Below, one piece after another: positions 1 through 11,878 of a DNA stretch of 64,000 nt. This stretch comes from Lates calcarifer (lineage: Eukaryota; Chordata; Actinopteri; Centropomidae). Within the stretch, counting starts at the first letter, position 1. The number at the start of each line of letters is the position of its first letter. Location of the stretch: NCBI RefSeq assembly GCF_001640805.2, contig NC_066850.1, forward strand, positions 2,209,059 through 2,273,058, written 5' to 3'. Below the pieces are notes generated by a model that made no database searches, had not been told where the DNA came from, and worked only from the letters and a program-made list of their open reading frames with translations. The position numbers and the translations under genes are program-made.

Positions 1-1770
1 TTCCTCCATGTCTCTGCATGCTTTCCTGGGCACAACATTTCATCATGTGTTATCAGAGGCCCCAAATTGAGTGAGTGTTGCCAGCAACCCAGCGCCCTGC
101 TCCACAGCATCTAAATCACCTAATTTCAATATCACACCACAAGAAAGAGCACAGTTTGACAGCCTCGTACAGTTCTTTATTGGTAACTGGGGCACTGCGG
201 GTTGAGAAAAAGTGTATTTCTCCAAGCCATCTGTGGGTGAGTCATGACCAGAGTACATTACGGATTGATATGTCATTATCAAACACTGGCCTTCTGGCTG
301 TGAAGAAGAAGAGAGGGACGGACGGATGGGTGCCAGGGAGGGAGAGCAGAAACTAGGATGAGGGATGATGGTGGTCGGGGGGTGGGGGGAGAGAGACAGG
401 CAGAGATGGGTCTTGGTAGAAAATTAGTAAATTGTCAGAGTTTTGGCAGCAGAATGTAAATGCAGACAGTGTCAGTACAGGGATTCTGTTACTGACACTT
501 TTCCTTTTATATTAAATGCTTTTCTACAAAATAAGAAGTTGTGGGCTTTAATGCTCCTGGAAAAATGTGATCACATTTCTCATTAGTAATTGAAAAAGCA
601 ATTACAGAACTTTAATAACCAGTAACTCAATGGCAAAAGCAATTAGTTAACGCCACATTACTTGTCACATTAATTTTGTTACTCAGCACAGCCTCCTCAA
701 AGGAGCCTTTTAACAACATGCCTGATTCACACAGGTGTTAATAATAACAATAACGATGGCTCCATTCCATTCAAGTGTCCCCTGAAATCAAAGTAACTAG
801 ATGCCAGTGACTAATGTTAGCAACCCAGCTAAATTACTGAGACTACTGTAATCCCTTACACTACTGAAAGACATTATCATACATGTGCAAAGTAATACAC
901 AACACACTCTTAGATTAAATCAGGAAATACAAACAAATAATATAAGCATAAACAAAAACAAGACAAGAATCTAAATTTGATGCCAGTTTTCTGTGCTTCT
1001 ACAGTTGATATGCCATTTCCATCTGTACCCGTCTGTATATGGGTGGGTGGGGGGGAACTTGTGTATCTTGCCATTGTTGGTTCGTTATACGGAATGGCAG
1101 CGCCACATAAAAAGTGAGAAAGCCATGCCTGAATAAACACTGTGCAGTTTTATGACAGCAGATGAACCATGCCAGTGATAGCTCTGCCGGGAAATGGAAA
1201 GACAGACACAGAGAGAGGGAAACAAAGGGAGAGAGATGGTGCTGAATAACAGCGAGGCTTGATTTTACTGTGTTTCACCCTCTAACCCTTCCAGAGAGGA
1301 CGTCTCACGATGGCCTGTTAATGCCACTTCTCTCTCTCTCTCTCTTGAATCCCCCGCCTCATCACACCCTCCCCACCCCCACCCCAAGCAATTTTTATGC
1401 AGACACATATTTGCTTTGTGCCTTTTTCCGAATGCTCCGACTCAGCATTACAGGGAGAATGTAATATTCAAAGTACCTTCAGTATATGAGGTAATACACC
1501 AAGCATTCTATTTTAACTGCAGTTTCTTATTTGCTCACTGGGGTTGGACTTTGTAATAAATCCTCATATAGCTGCAGGGCTTGTCATATATTTTTCTTTC
1601 ATTTCTTTGCTTTTCATTTCTTCCAGACGCCCCCATCCCTCTCTTTCTCTCTCACACACACTCGGGCAAAATCCCTGCTCTCTTTCAAGTGTTCTCCTAA
1701 TCTAGTCTAAGAGGAGTGATCTCTCAGTTGACACATAAAAATGTTCCTCTTCTTTTCTATCTCTCAATTT

Positions 1771-1819
1771 TCCCTCCTCCTCCTCTCCCTCCTCCTCCTC
1801 TCCCTCCTCCTCCTCCTCT
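1771..1819. repeat. TCC/CTC microsatellite
   Basis: Pyrimidine-only tract of repeated TCC and CTC units, directly visible. Confidence 0.85.
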
Positions 1820-1951
1820 GGGTTTTTTTTATTTTATTTTATTTCCCTCCATCTCTTGTTATTAGTAACTGAGAGCTCACGATGACTAAAAAAACATGCT
1901 TAATCACACAAGATCACAACAGCTGTTTCAGGAAGGTTTTCGTGATAGAAG

Positions 1952-1965
1952 GTTGCCGTGGCGAC
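1952..1965. promoter_or_regulatory. RFX-type X-box candidate
   Basis: GTTGCC and GGCGAC half sites separated by two bases form an imperfect palindrome close to the RFX consensus GTTRCCATGGYAAC. No gene start is evident next to it, so any function would be distal. Inference from motif only. Confidence 0.35.
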
Positions 1966-4900
1966 AGTTAGACATGTTGATCGCTCTCTCCCTCTCCCTC
2001 TCTCTCCCTCCACAGTGATTGGCGTCTCTTTTCTAATACCCCCCGAAGTTTGGAAAAAGAGAATGACTCAGGACAATTTCGTGTGTCACTGCAAATGGCT
2101 CCGACAGCACATCTTTGCATTTTGTGATGTGCTGGTGACTCAGGGACGTTGAAAGGGAGGAGGTTGCGTAAGGGTCACATAAAGGCATGTTGTCTTTAGA
2201 TTATGTGTGAATGTACAGTACACAGCTGACAAATATCAGTTACAGCCAAAACAGCGATGACAATGGGAGTGACAACTCGATTAAAGCCCAGTGTATTTCT
2301 TTTAAACTTGTGTTTGTTTACTCTGTCAGCAAATGATAGACCTACAGACTATATCAAACTACACACATTTAGTGATTAGGCTACTTTAAAATATAAGTCC
2401 TGTCATGAAATGATTACATGTGGTAGCTCGTTACCAAGTCTACTTACCTTATTTAGCATTCCCTCTGAATCTTCATGATGCAGTAAGCACTCTGGTCCTG
2501 GTGTTTATTATGAGTTTCCTCAGAAAGTGGAAAATGATGCACTGTACACTTGTGTTGGAATATTTAGACTCAGCAAAGGGGACTTATCCCCTTTCATATA
2601 AGTCAACTAACATTAATCCTGTTTTTAAAAGTAACCGCTCACATGTCAGGTTCAAACAAGTATACATCTGGAATACAGAGCCCTTTAGTACTTTAAAATT
2701 AGAGGCGTGCTGATGGAAAAGGTAATGGAACATATTAATCCTACATAGGGTTTGATTGAGTCATCATTTGCTGTGTTTTTCAAATGCTAGCCTGACATTT
2801 CTAGATATTACATTCCAGTCAGTGCATTGTACCTCGGCTGGAGTGTGCCAGTGAGGTGTGTATTTTGTTGTCACTTAGGGCTGACTTTGAATACTGCCAG
2901 TGCAATGGCCAGTTGGGTTTTCATAAAGCATATGAAGGCAATGATTTTGTCAAGAGTTCTCTTTGATATAAAGAATAAATCTGGCACAGAACCTTATGTT
3001 TTTACCATTACCTATTCACAGATTTCTTCTGAAGGTGATTGCATAAATTGAGAGAAATCTGCATTGTCCACTTGTCAACATTTTGGCAACATATAGGTGA
3101 TCTTCACAATACTAGGACACATGACTTTCTTTGGCCAACCAACCTATAGTTCACCCCTACAGGTGTTTTCACTTACTTTGCTTAATTAGACCTCTTCTCA
3201 CAGTGTGGGTGTGTACAGACTGTGCATGGCTGACATCTTTGTGACTCTCCTGTTAGTTCCTTTGCACGTGTTAGATTTGTTAATGCAGGTTTAATCAGCT
3301 GGAATAAAATTATGGACAATAAAAAAAAAGTGGCAGTTGTCAGCAAATGATGACATTAATGGCATCAGTTGCACAGGTTACAAAAATGAAACATGGTAAT
3401 TGAAAGCTGCGGCTGTACAGCAGTGGCAGAGTCTCATTCTGTATAACTGGGCTTATCACTGGTTTGATGGTACTTGCCACAGCACAGAGGACTATTTCTG
3501 TACCAGAGCAGATTACACAGGTGCTATCCACATGGTGATTTCTGTCCACAGTAGGTTTTAGCTTATGTGTGTGTGTGTGCTGGACTGTGCAAAGTACAGT
3601 GTTAGGTATAGTTAAGGTAATTTAAGTCATAAATCACAATGTCATTGAAATGGATCATTTAAGGTGAAGTTTGCAACACAAGAGTGTACAACAATCAGCA
3701 CACGTCATCTGACTTCTCACACATCATTTATCAAACTGGCTGCTGAAATGATAGAATGACAGTAAATTCATGTACAGTTTATATGAATAGGAGAGCATCA
3801 TGTGACAGCAGAAGAGTTGACCTGTCGAGGCAGGAAAAGCACAGGTGTAACCAATTAACAATTGCTCAGCTCCATTTAGGTGTGCAAGTCCTTCATTCAC
3901 TGCACCTGTGCTTTAGCAAATCAACTGCCTTTACTTTGAAAGTAACATGGGCATGGTCTTTGTCTTAAGCTGTGGTGCTTTCATGAATTTTGATGTTTGA
4001 GTGTTCAGTGAATGTTAAGACTTCCTCAACTAAAAGAAGTGTGATCCATCTAGCTTCTGTGAATTTATGACAGCAGATTACCTACCACAGGCCTGCTCAC
4101 ACACATTTACCATCTCTCATGTCAAATAGCTTATACTGTACACACCACACATACACACACGTACACACCTATATGACATTTCCCCAATAATAATCTATTG
4201 AGGAAAATGTAATTTTCAAGCCAATCAGGCATCTCTCTCTTTATGCGTGTGCTGTTATCACTGCTCTAATGATGCATGAAAGTGCTTAACTCGCTCACCT
4301 TAACATTATGTAAGTGTGTGTGTGTGCGTGCAGTGTTAAAGATGATGAGGGAGAGAGCTAATGATTTGAAAAGCGAGGGACAGAAATGGCACAAGTGACA
4401 CAATGAAGGAGAAAGAGTGTGTTAGAGAGAGACAGAGATGAGGATGTGCAATGCAAGTATCTTTTGAGAAGCTGCACTTTGAGAGGTGAATCATCAGCTG
4501 GTGCACAGAAGGTGTCCTCAGCCTAATGTTACCACTAGCTATAGACATTCACAGCAACATTTCATTTGCACACGCATCCAAAGCAGCAGTCATTTACCTC
4601 TGGTCAGTTGTCTGCAGATTCTGTGTTCCGCTGGTCTGCTTTCTGCCAGACACACACAGTTACCATGTTCATCAACAGAAATGAAGCCACCCTCTTCACA
4701 CCAAGACAAATGCTGCTTGTGTGTCGACACTTAGTCAGTTCTCTGTCTCTGAACATGAGTCGCTTGTTGCTCAGCTATCACACTTCAGATGATCAGGCAA
4801 GCAGCATTTCCTGTGAAGGTTTGCGTAACACTGGCGTGGGGGAACTGCGGGGGCAACCGCAAGGGCTGGTGGGTGTTAAACTACTGTGACTGCTGTTGAC

Positions 4901-5014
4901 CTTATGTGACTATTTTGTCTTTATATAATTCTTGACAAAATGCTATATTGGTTTGACACTGGCAGCAGGACGGCTGAACCTGCTCACCTGCATCTCAGCT
5001 ATATTCCAGCAGGA

Positions 5015-5185
5015 CTGAGTGTACGGCCATGCTAGCAGCTCTACATCAATGCTCTGAGCTAAATACTTACATCAGCATGCAAACATGCTCACAGTGACAA
5101 TGCTAACATGCTGATGTTTAGCAGGTATGCTATTTACAGTGTTTGCTATTTTAGTTTAGCAAGCTAACATTGGCTGAAATGATGA
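5015..5185. repeat. Interspersed teleost repeat rich in GCTAACATGCT
   Basis: The stretch repeatedly uses GCTAACATGCTGATGTTTAGC-like words (AATGCTAACATGCTGATG, then TTTAGCAGGTATGC and AGCAAGCTAACATT). This matches, from memory, a short non-autonomous repeat abundant in percomorph fish. It has no coding content and is truncated. Confidence 0.6.
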
Positions 5186-5189
5186 GGAG

Positions 5190-5345
5190 TTTAATCAGTC
5201 AGTCAGCCAATGAAACATTTTAATAATCAATTAATCATTAAAGTCGGTTTTAGGCAAAAATGCTGAATATTGCCTCTTTGTAACGTCTCAGCTGCTGTTT
5301 GTCTATGTCTTGTGTGATGTCCATAATTCCCCAGAGTTTTTGAGC
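5190..5345. repeat. Probable degenerate interspersed repeat with AATCAATTAATCATTAAAG core
   Basis: The core AATCAATTAATCATTAAAG followed by GCAAAAATGCTGAATATT resembles a repeat often met in fish introns. It abuts the preceding repeat, so one may be nested in or joined to the other. Recognition is from memory and the copy is diverged. Confidence 0.4.
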
Positions 5346-8300
5346 CCAAAAATTGCCGCATTTTAGTTAACCTACATTTCAGCAAGTAACATTTCAACAC
5401 TGATGATTCCTCTCCACTTCCCAGCCCTCAGTCCCCTCTCTCTCTCTCTCTCCCTCTGTTATCTAGGTTGGAGTCAATAGGTTTCTGGCTGGCAGACTGG
5501 CCAACAGATGCTGATTTGTTAAACCTGAGAAGGCACAGTGAGACTCCTGAACGCTGCCCCATTCTCTGGCATATTTTCCTCTACAAGTCCAGTTTATGCT
5601 GGTGTGGGTGTACGGCAGAGCAGAGCGGAGGGAAATCAAGTGACTAAATCTTTGTCTCAGGTCCATCTGCTGAGGGGAGGCGAGCGCAACTGGACTGTGT
5701 TCACACTTGACAAACCGCTGACTAATCCAGGCCAATTACAAGACAAGCACATTAAGGCTCTGCGATAGAGATAGAAGTCAAATCCCTCATTTGTGAAACT
5801 GTGTGTGTTTAATGAACAATGCCATTATCATCAGCACTGTTGATCACAGAATGAAAATCCATTCGACGGAGGTGCACTGCCGACTTTAAGGGAGTGTACA
5901 GCATTTCTCACAATGGCACAAACACATTCATTATTTGACTCGTAATCTTCCCCCCGTTGACACAATTAATGAATCAGACTTTTCATCGTCACAGCTCAGC
6001 GGGACTGAACAGGTCGGGTTATTAAAAAGTCACTGCCGCTTCACTTGGTGATCTCAGGCAAAAGACTAAATTAGATTGGTAATGTATGATTGCCCTCAAC
6101 CGGTAGTTATAATCAAAGTTCGTGTTCACAGAGAAGCAGAATGTCTCTGTACTGTTCAGGTGAAAGCTAATATAAAGCTGAGAAATGTCAATAAAGAGCT
6201 CTGTTCTTTTTTAATAACAAACCTTCCCTCTTATGAAACCTCTTATTAAATAATCATTTTTACATTAGAAATCCTGTTTTTTCCCAGACTCTTTCCTCAT
6301 CTACTGTAACTGCGACATGAACGACGTCTTCTGGAGTCACGTCTGTGATGTTGACAGAGGATAAAGCAGCGTAATAGCTGTTTGAATTGATCCCTTCAAA
6401 ATGACACAACGTCTTGGCAGATGAGGCATTGTCCTTGTCCCACGAAGACGGTTTGCCTTTTGAGCAGGAAGTGACTGTGAGTGGTGGATTTCACTTCCTT
6501 TCAGCATTAATCAGCAAAGGGGGATTTATTTTTACATCCTCGCTGAGTGTGCCTCCTGTCTTCCCAGGGAAAAAAAGAAAGTGGTAGGCTCTTATGAATA
6601 TTGCTGCTGGGGAAGAAGGAAAAGAGGAAGGAAAATTATTGTATTATTCTCAGATTTTGTCAGCTTTACCCTTTGTGTCCTTCTTCTCACTCTCTCCTTG
6701 TGTCTCTCATAATACAGTATGTCTTTGACACCGACATCCACTGAAACTTTATCTTTGAATCTGCCCAAAAGGAAAGGACTTTTTCTTCTCCTCCTCATGA
6801 AGGAGAAGCAAAAGTCAAAACGTCTTGCTTATATTCCTCTGTTCTCTCTGCCTTTCCCTCATCAACCTCTCTAACCATTCCTTTCCCTCTAACTCAAGTC
6901 GGAGGCCCTTTTTCCCCAAAATCCATTTCAGCGTTGATGGATATACTAAGCACCGACAGCTTTTGATTTAGGCCTGTGATGCTGTCTGCCTCTCCTAACA
7001 TCCACTTTGGGTGCAGCGCTCTATCACATTGATTTCTCTGAAGATGAAACTCTGATTGAACAGACCTCTCCTGGCAGCCGAGGGCCCCCACGTGTGTCTT
7101 GCACTGTTACGACATACGAATGAGGAAGCCGATGCACCCTATCACCTGATTGGTGAATGATGCGAGGGCAACGAACCAGTACATGTTATATGACCCGTAT
7201 TAAAAGATGACTCTTTCATGTAAGATTAGATTTATCTCAATTCCTGTGAACCACCTTCTGCACTGTCAAGATGAGAGATACAGAAAAGCAGCCTGTAATT
7301 AAATGGTGACATCTCAAGCATTTGCACAGACAAAATCCCCATAGAGCCAAAGAGTAGAAATGGATTTTTTATTTTTTATTTTGTAGTCCACTCTTTTAAG
7401 GCTTCTCAAATCACAGCTTGTGTTTTCAGTCAGTAGTCTTCTGCTTGGACAATGAATCTGCAGCGCATGATTTATCTTCAATGCCAACGTTCAGAGCCAG
7501 TGCAGGAAGCAGTGTGCCCTTTCATGTAATGAAGCAAAAAACTAGTTGTTGTTGAGGTCGGGATGGTGGATTTGTGTTGCGTGTTTAACCTGAAATCCAT
7601 GTCACATCTCAAACCAAACGTGCGTGTGGTTTTTTTTAACCATGACTGTGATCTTTTCCTAACCTTAACCACAGAAGTAGTTATTCAAATGGAGGTAGTG
7701 AACAGCTTCTGACACGAGAGTACCAATGTAAATTAATATTCATATGGTTAAGTGTGCATGTGTGTGTGTAATGGTGCATGTGTGTGCGAATGTGCCAGTG
7801 GATTCTTGTGCAGTCAGGCACATGCAGGTGGTGTGGAGGTGTGTCCGACATTAGAATGAAGGTAGCCTCTGCATAATTCAGATGAACCTGTCTCCTTTAG
7901 TCTCCTATATCCCTCTCCTCTCTATCCCTTTCTCTCTCTCTCTCTCACTCCTATCCTCACGTAACCCTCCCAATTTTAATGGAATAGCTCTTTCTCGCTC
8001 TCGCTCTCTCTGCATGTGTATCTGTCTTTTTGAAGATCTCTTGCTTTAACCTTCAAGAGATCATAACATATCTGCACCATTCATGAGCTCTGATGTGGTT
8101 GTGTGCAGTGGCATCGTCCTTCATCTTAGAAAAGGCTGATTATACTTACCCTGCACGCACCACCGCCACAGTTTTGGGAAATTATTTGATCACCGGATTC
8201 TTTCATTATGCATGAATGCAACGTTAAAGCTTTAATTAAATAAATGTGGAGACTTCTTCGTTGTATTATTTGTCTTCCTCTTCATCCAGAAATAAATGGA

Positions 8301-8444
8301 TATGGGAAGGAATTAACAGAAGCTCTAATGACCTCTAATCACCAACTGAAATTTTCTACCATGCAGTGAGTAGCTGCCTTATCTTCATGAGGAAAGCTTT
8401 TCTTGGTGCGATGTTATGCACCTGTTTTTTATGTCAGTGGACAT

Positions 8445-8473
8445 GCACACACACACACACACAAACACACACA
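8445..8473. repeat. CA microsatellite
   Basis: Tandem CA units with one interruption, directly visible. Confidence 0.9.
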
Positions 8474-10069
8474 GACCTGTTCTTTTGTGAATAAAGTTGC
8501 AACTGCTGGTGCATTTTTTACAGCACCTACTAGGCTGGTTATCAACAATCACAGCACTGCAATGCTCCTACTGCAGAGATATAAAAAGGATTGGATTAGG
8601 ATCAGTCTACTCCTCTTTATTTCTTTAAAAGTAATGCAGGTGCACAGACTTCTATAGCTGCAACAGAAAAGCCTCTCCAAAGAGGTGCAACATTACTGTC
8701 TATAGCACAATTATTCTGTAAGATTATAGCCCATTTTACCTGATTATAATAATGTGAAGTGAAGTGAGAGTAGTACTGCACCATTTAAATATCATATATG
8801 GCTTTCTATACTCATTTCTTTGGAAGAAACACTTTATGAGACACAGGCAGAAAAAGGATCAGATCTAAGACAGACAAACTGCTGCCCTGCCTGTGCACCA
8901 CACCACTGCTGTTCATCTGCTTTACATATGATCTCAGCAAATCATGGAAAACCATTTTCTGTTGGTCAGAAAAACTATATTCTAGCGGAGTTTGCATTAT
9001 TCACTGAGGATCCACAATTTAAAATGGATTTTAGTTCATTTTCTGGTCAATTAAATTTTCAAAGATTATTGCTCAGGACAGATAGATCATAGCACATTTC
9101 AGTGTTTACATCTTACCCTCAGCCATAAACATATGAAAAGAGGGCTGTGTGCGTAAGCAGTTGAGGGAGCTAAAGCACTGTGTTCCCCATTGCGCCTAAT
9201 GTCAACATCTGATCAAAGCAGCACACTCACACACTCTCACACACACACACTCAGAAAAAATGCACACACATGCATGCATTGGGATGCTTTAGTATACCCT
9301 CAGGGTATTGAGTAAGCCTGCTTCTTGATGTTCCCCCGGTCGTTACATTTATCACATCACATCAGTAGGAAATCCTAAATAAACCTTTTAACAGGCTTCT
9401 CCTCAGTAATGCAGTAAATAGGCTTCTTATCCTAGAGGCCAGTGGGTTTATCTTGGTCTACAAAGCCCATGATGCAGGGACTTTTGTGGCACAAGTTGCA
9501 GGAGTGGAACAAGTAAAAGGATTTTCATCGGTATGAATAGTCAGAAATCTACAACAGTCACAGACAGGAGATTTACTACTATGGACATTTTCCAGATGTT
9601 GCTCATAATAATAATGTAATGTGAGCTTCAACAGTACATTTCAGGCTACAGTTTTAACAGAAAACATCAATAATGCAGATGTAACCCAACAGGTAGCATA
9701 TATGACTTATTTCTTTACATATTTGAAATGTTGATTCATGATTATTGTATTACCTTAACAAAATCATGGGTAACAATATTTATATTGTTTTTTTTAATTA
9801 TTATTATTTCATTCATCCTGCACAGGTGTAATTAATAACGCTGATTATAGCTGTATTACTTTATGGTGCAAGTTCCAGGACTCTGATATTGTGCATGCTG
9901 GTTCACTGGGACTCTTAAGTAGAGCAGAGCCCTCATTATTGTTATTAGTTCCAGCAGTGCTTTCTACAGTGTCAGTAAAAAAAACAAAAACAAATGGACA
10001 GTGGGCTACCCTATTCAGAATTGTAGGTGTTTTTCTTTTTATGCTGTTGTCTGCACTTCACTTCCTATT

Positions 10070-10110
10070 CATATATATATATATACACATATATATATAT
10101 ATATATATAA
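10070..10110. repeat. AT microsatellite
   Basis: Run of alternating AT with one ACAC interruption, lying about 190 bases upstream of the presumed tmem168 promoter. Confidence 0.9.
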
Positions 10111-10199
10111 TAATTCATAATTATTTAATTGTATACCTTACATGTTTTTCTCATTTGCATATATTCATATCATTTCCATACAGCATTTTTTTTAAACAT

Positions 10200-10500
10200 A
10201 AAGGACCGAGAAACATTTTCTCGAGGCTCTACTGTCCCAGCCTAAAAAAGCGAAGGCTTACCCCTTTTGCCACTTGCGAGATTCCGTAGTTTGCAATCCG
10301 GAAGCACAGCGGTTGTCACCTAAACAATCAACATGTAAGCAATATTTTAGCGATAAAGACAGTAACTGCAATCATTTTTTAAGTGCTCACTTTGACATGT
10401 GTTCACGGACTGCTGCTTATTCTTTTACAGTTAGAGAGATTATTAAAACGTTGATTAGCGAGTTAGCTAACCGTGAACGAAAAGTCAGCAGTGAGGCTAT
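10200..10500 (+). promoter_or_regulatory. tmem168: Presumed tmem168 promoter and untranslated first exon
   Basis: Local CpG density rises above the AT-rich flank. An ETS-type core CCGGAAG lies at 10298-10304, typical of TATA-less housekeeping promoters. A consensus splice donor GTAAGT begins at 10501, so an untranslated exon probably ends at 10500. The matching acceptor would be the AG at 10915-10916. The transcription start itself cannot be fixed from sequence. Confidence 0.5.
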
Positions 10501-10916
10501 GTAAGTTAGCAAACTTCCCGGCTGCAGTGCCACATAGTCAGAAACAGATAGCTGGGCCGCAGTCATGGTTTGATATATTGTGAGGCTTTGGTCCGGAGAT
10601 ACAGTTTCTTGATTATTTTACTGCTCATCTGTTTGAGTTACCCATATTTTTATTAGCAAATCATACTCAAGCATATTCGCAGTCGATGTATCTTCCTACA
10701 AGTCATTTATAAGCTCAGGAATATGTAAACAATGTCAGATAATAACTTCAAAACTTGTTACAGCACAAGAAGAAATCTAACATTAATCACTGTGAGTTTA
10801 CCAGTTTGCCTGGACATGATATATGTAACTGACTTGTGCTAGTTTTGATTGGTTGACTGAAGGATATTGTGACTTCTTAGAAACTTTAGTAACACTAGTT
10901 TTAAAATTGTTCACAG

Positions 10917-11044
10917 GGGTTGATTTTACACAATGTCATCAAGAGGCATAGTCCTCCATCTGCAAACCTGTGCAAGTCAAGGGAAGGTGACTGGAGGAAA
11001 CTGAGGCTTCAACTGTGTTTGGATAAGTTGTTTTCAAGTCAACC
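10917..11044 (+). other. tmem168: tmem168 5' UTR part of the first coding exon, with a short upstream ORF
   Basis: The acceptor TTGTTCACAG ends at 10916. Between it and the start codon lies an upstream ATG at 10933 opening a 23-codon frame that stops at 11002-11004, 40 bases before the main ATG. The main ATG has the context AACCATGG, a strong Kozak match, which supports it as the start. Confidence 0.55.
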
Positions 11045-11878
11045 ATGGCTCGGGAGGAAGAGGAGGAGGAGCTGATCGTCGATGGACCCAAGGAGGTGGA
11101 CATGTTTACATCAGTGCGATGCCTGGGTTACCTGTCCAGCATCAACCTTCTTGTGGCAGTATGCGTTGGCATGTATGTACGCTGGGAGGTGACAAGTGAA
11201 CCGATGATTCTGGTCATCTTCATCCTGGGCCTCTTTGTCCTGGGGATAGCCAGCATTCTTCATTACTACTTTGCTATGGAGAAAGCCAGTCTCAGCTTAT
11301 TCCATTTGTGGTTTGGCTTTCTGCTTGGTCTTCTGTGCTTCCTCAGCAGCCCTGCCTTGGTTTCAAATGTCAAGGAACTGGTCGCCAACTATCTCCTCCT
11401 AGCAAGTGTAATCATGAAAACAGTATGGGCTGTAACTGAGCGAGTGTGCAGCTCCATACGTTACAAACCCACTTTGTTAACATCAGCTGAGCTGCTGCAG
11501 CTCCTGGGATTTGGCATTGCCAGCACCACCATGCATCTTCACATGTCAGTGGCCATAATCGGCTTGGTGGTGGCCCTGGGAGCTCTCATTGTGGACCTGA
11601 GGATGAAATCCCTCCTGGCTTTGCCCAACCTGGTCTGTTTTGCCTTGGTCACATCTCTTGTGTTTTTCCAGGCCTTAGGCATCACAGCCAACCCTTATGC
11701 CTTAGGCTGCTATCTGGGCAGGCTACTGTGTGAGCCTGTGCTGGATGTGTACTTCAGTGGGCTTGGGCCCAGCGACCGCTGGATGCCAGTGCTCTCTCTG
11801 GGGAAGGTGTGGAGGAGGTTGTCTCTGCTGCCTCTGAGTGTGACTGAGCTGGCCTTCTTTGTCCTGGCTGCCTTAAAG
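11045..11878 (+). CDS. tmem168: tmem168 coding exon 1 (residues 1-278)
   Basis: Starts at the strong-context ATG and ends in frame after Lys278 at donor GTAAAC. It encodes the acidic N terminus ([10 protein letters not shown]) and the first group of membrane segments. Reading on past the donor adds only [11 protein letters not shown] before a stop, which is intron. Confidence 0.93.

Larger units (their letters stand above)
1..5000. other. Intergenic DNA, no gene found
   Basis: No reading frame here has recognisable protein character and none is flanked by a credible splice pattern. Contents seen: a G-run cluster at 1041-1055, CT-rich tracts around 1329-1345 and 1980-2012, a TCC/CTC tract at 1771-1819, and an RFX-type X-box at 1952-1965. 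The human neighbour on this side of TMEM168 is BMT2, but no BMT2-like exon was found. Confidence 0.7.
5346..10200. other. Intergenic DNA upstream of tmem168, no gene found
   Basis: No supported exon. Contents seen: CT-rich stretches near 5440-5460 and 7930-7950, a CA microsatellite at 8445-8473, and AT-rich sequence from 9600 to 10140 ending in an AT dinucleotide run. Small open frames here are short, unspliced and lack recognisable domains. Confidence 0.65.

Noticed and set aside
1..10200. 3' exons of bmt2, the expected neighbour
   Set aside because: None of its remembered motifs (methyltransferase core, acidic C terminus) appears in any frame here.
9891..10289. 132-codon + strand frame upstream of tmem168
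   Set aside because: Contains an AT microsatellite translated as alternating Ile/Tyr/His; no homologue recognised, and it overlaps the presumed promoter.
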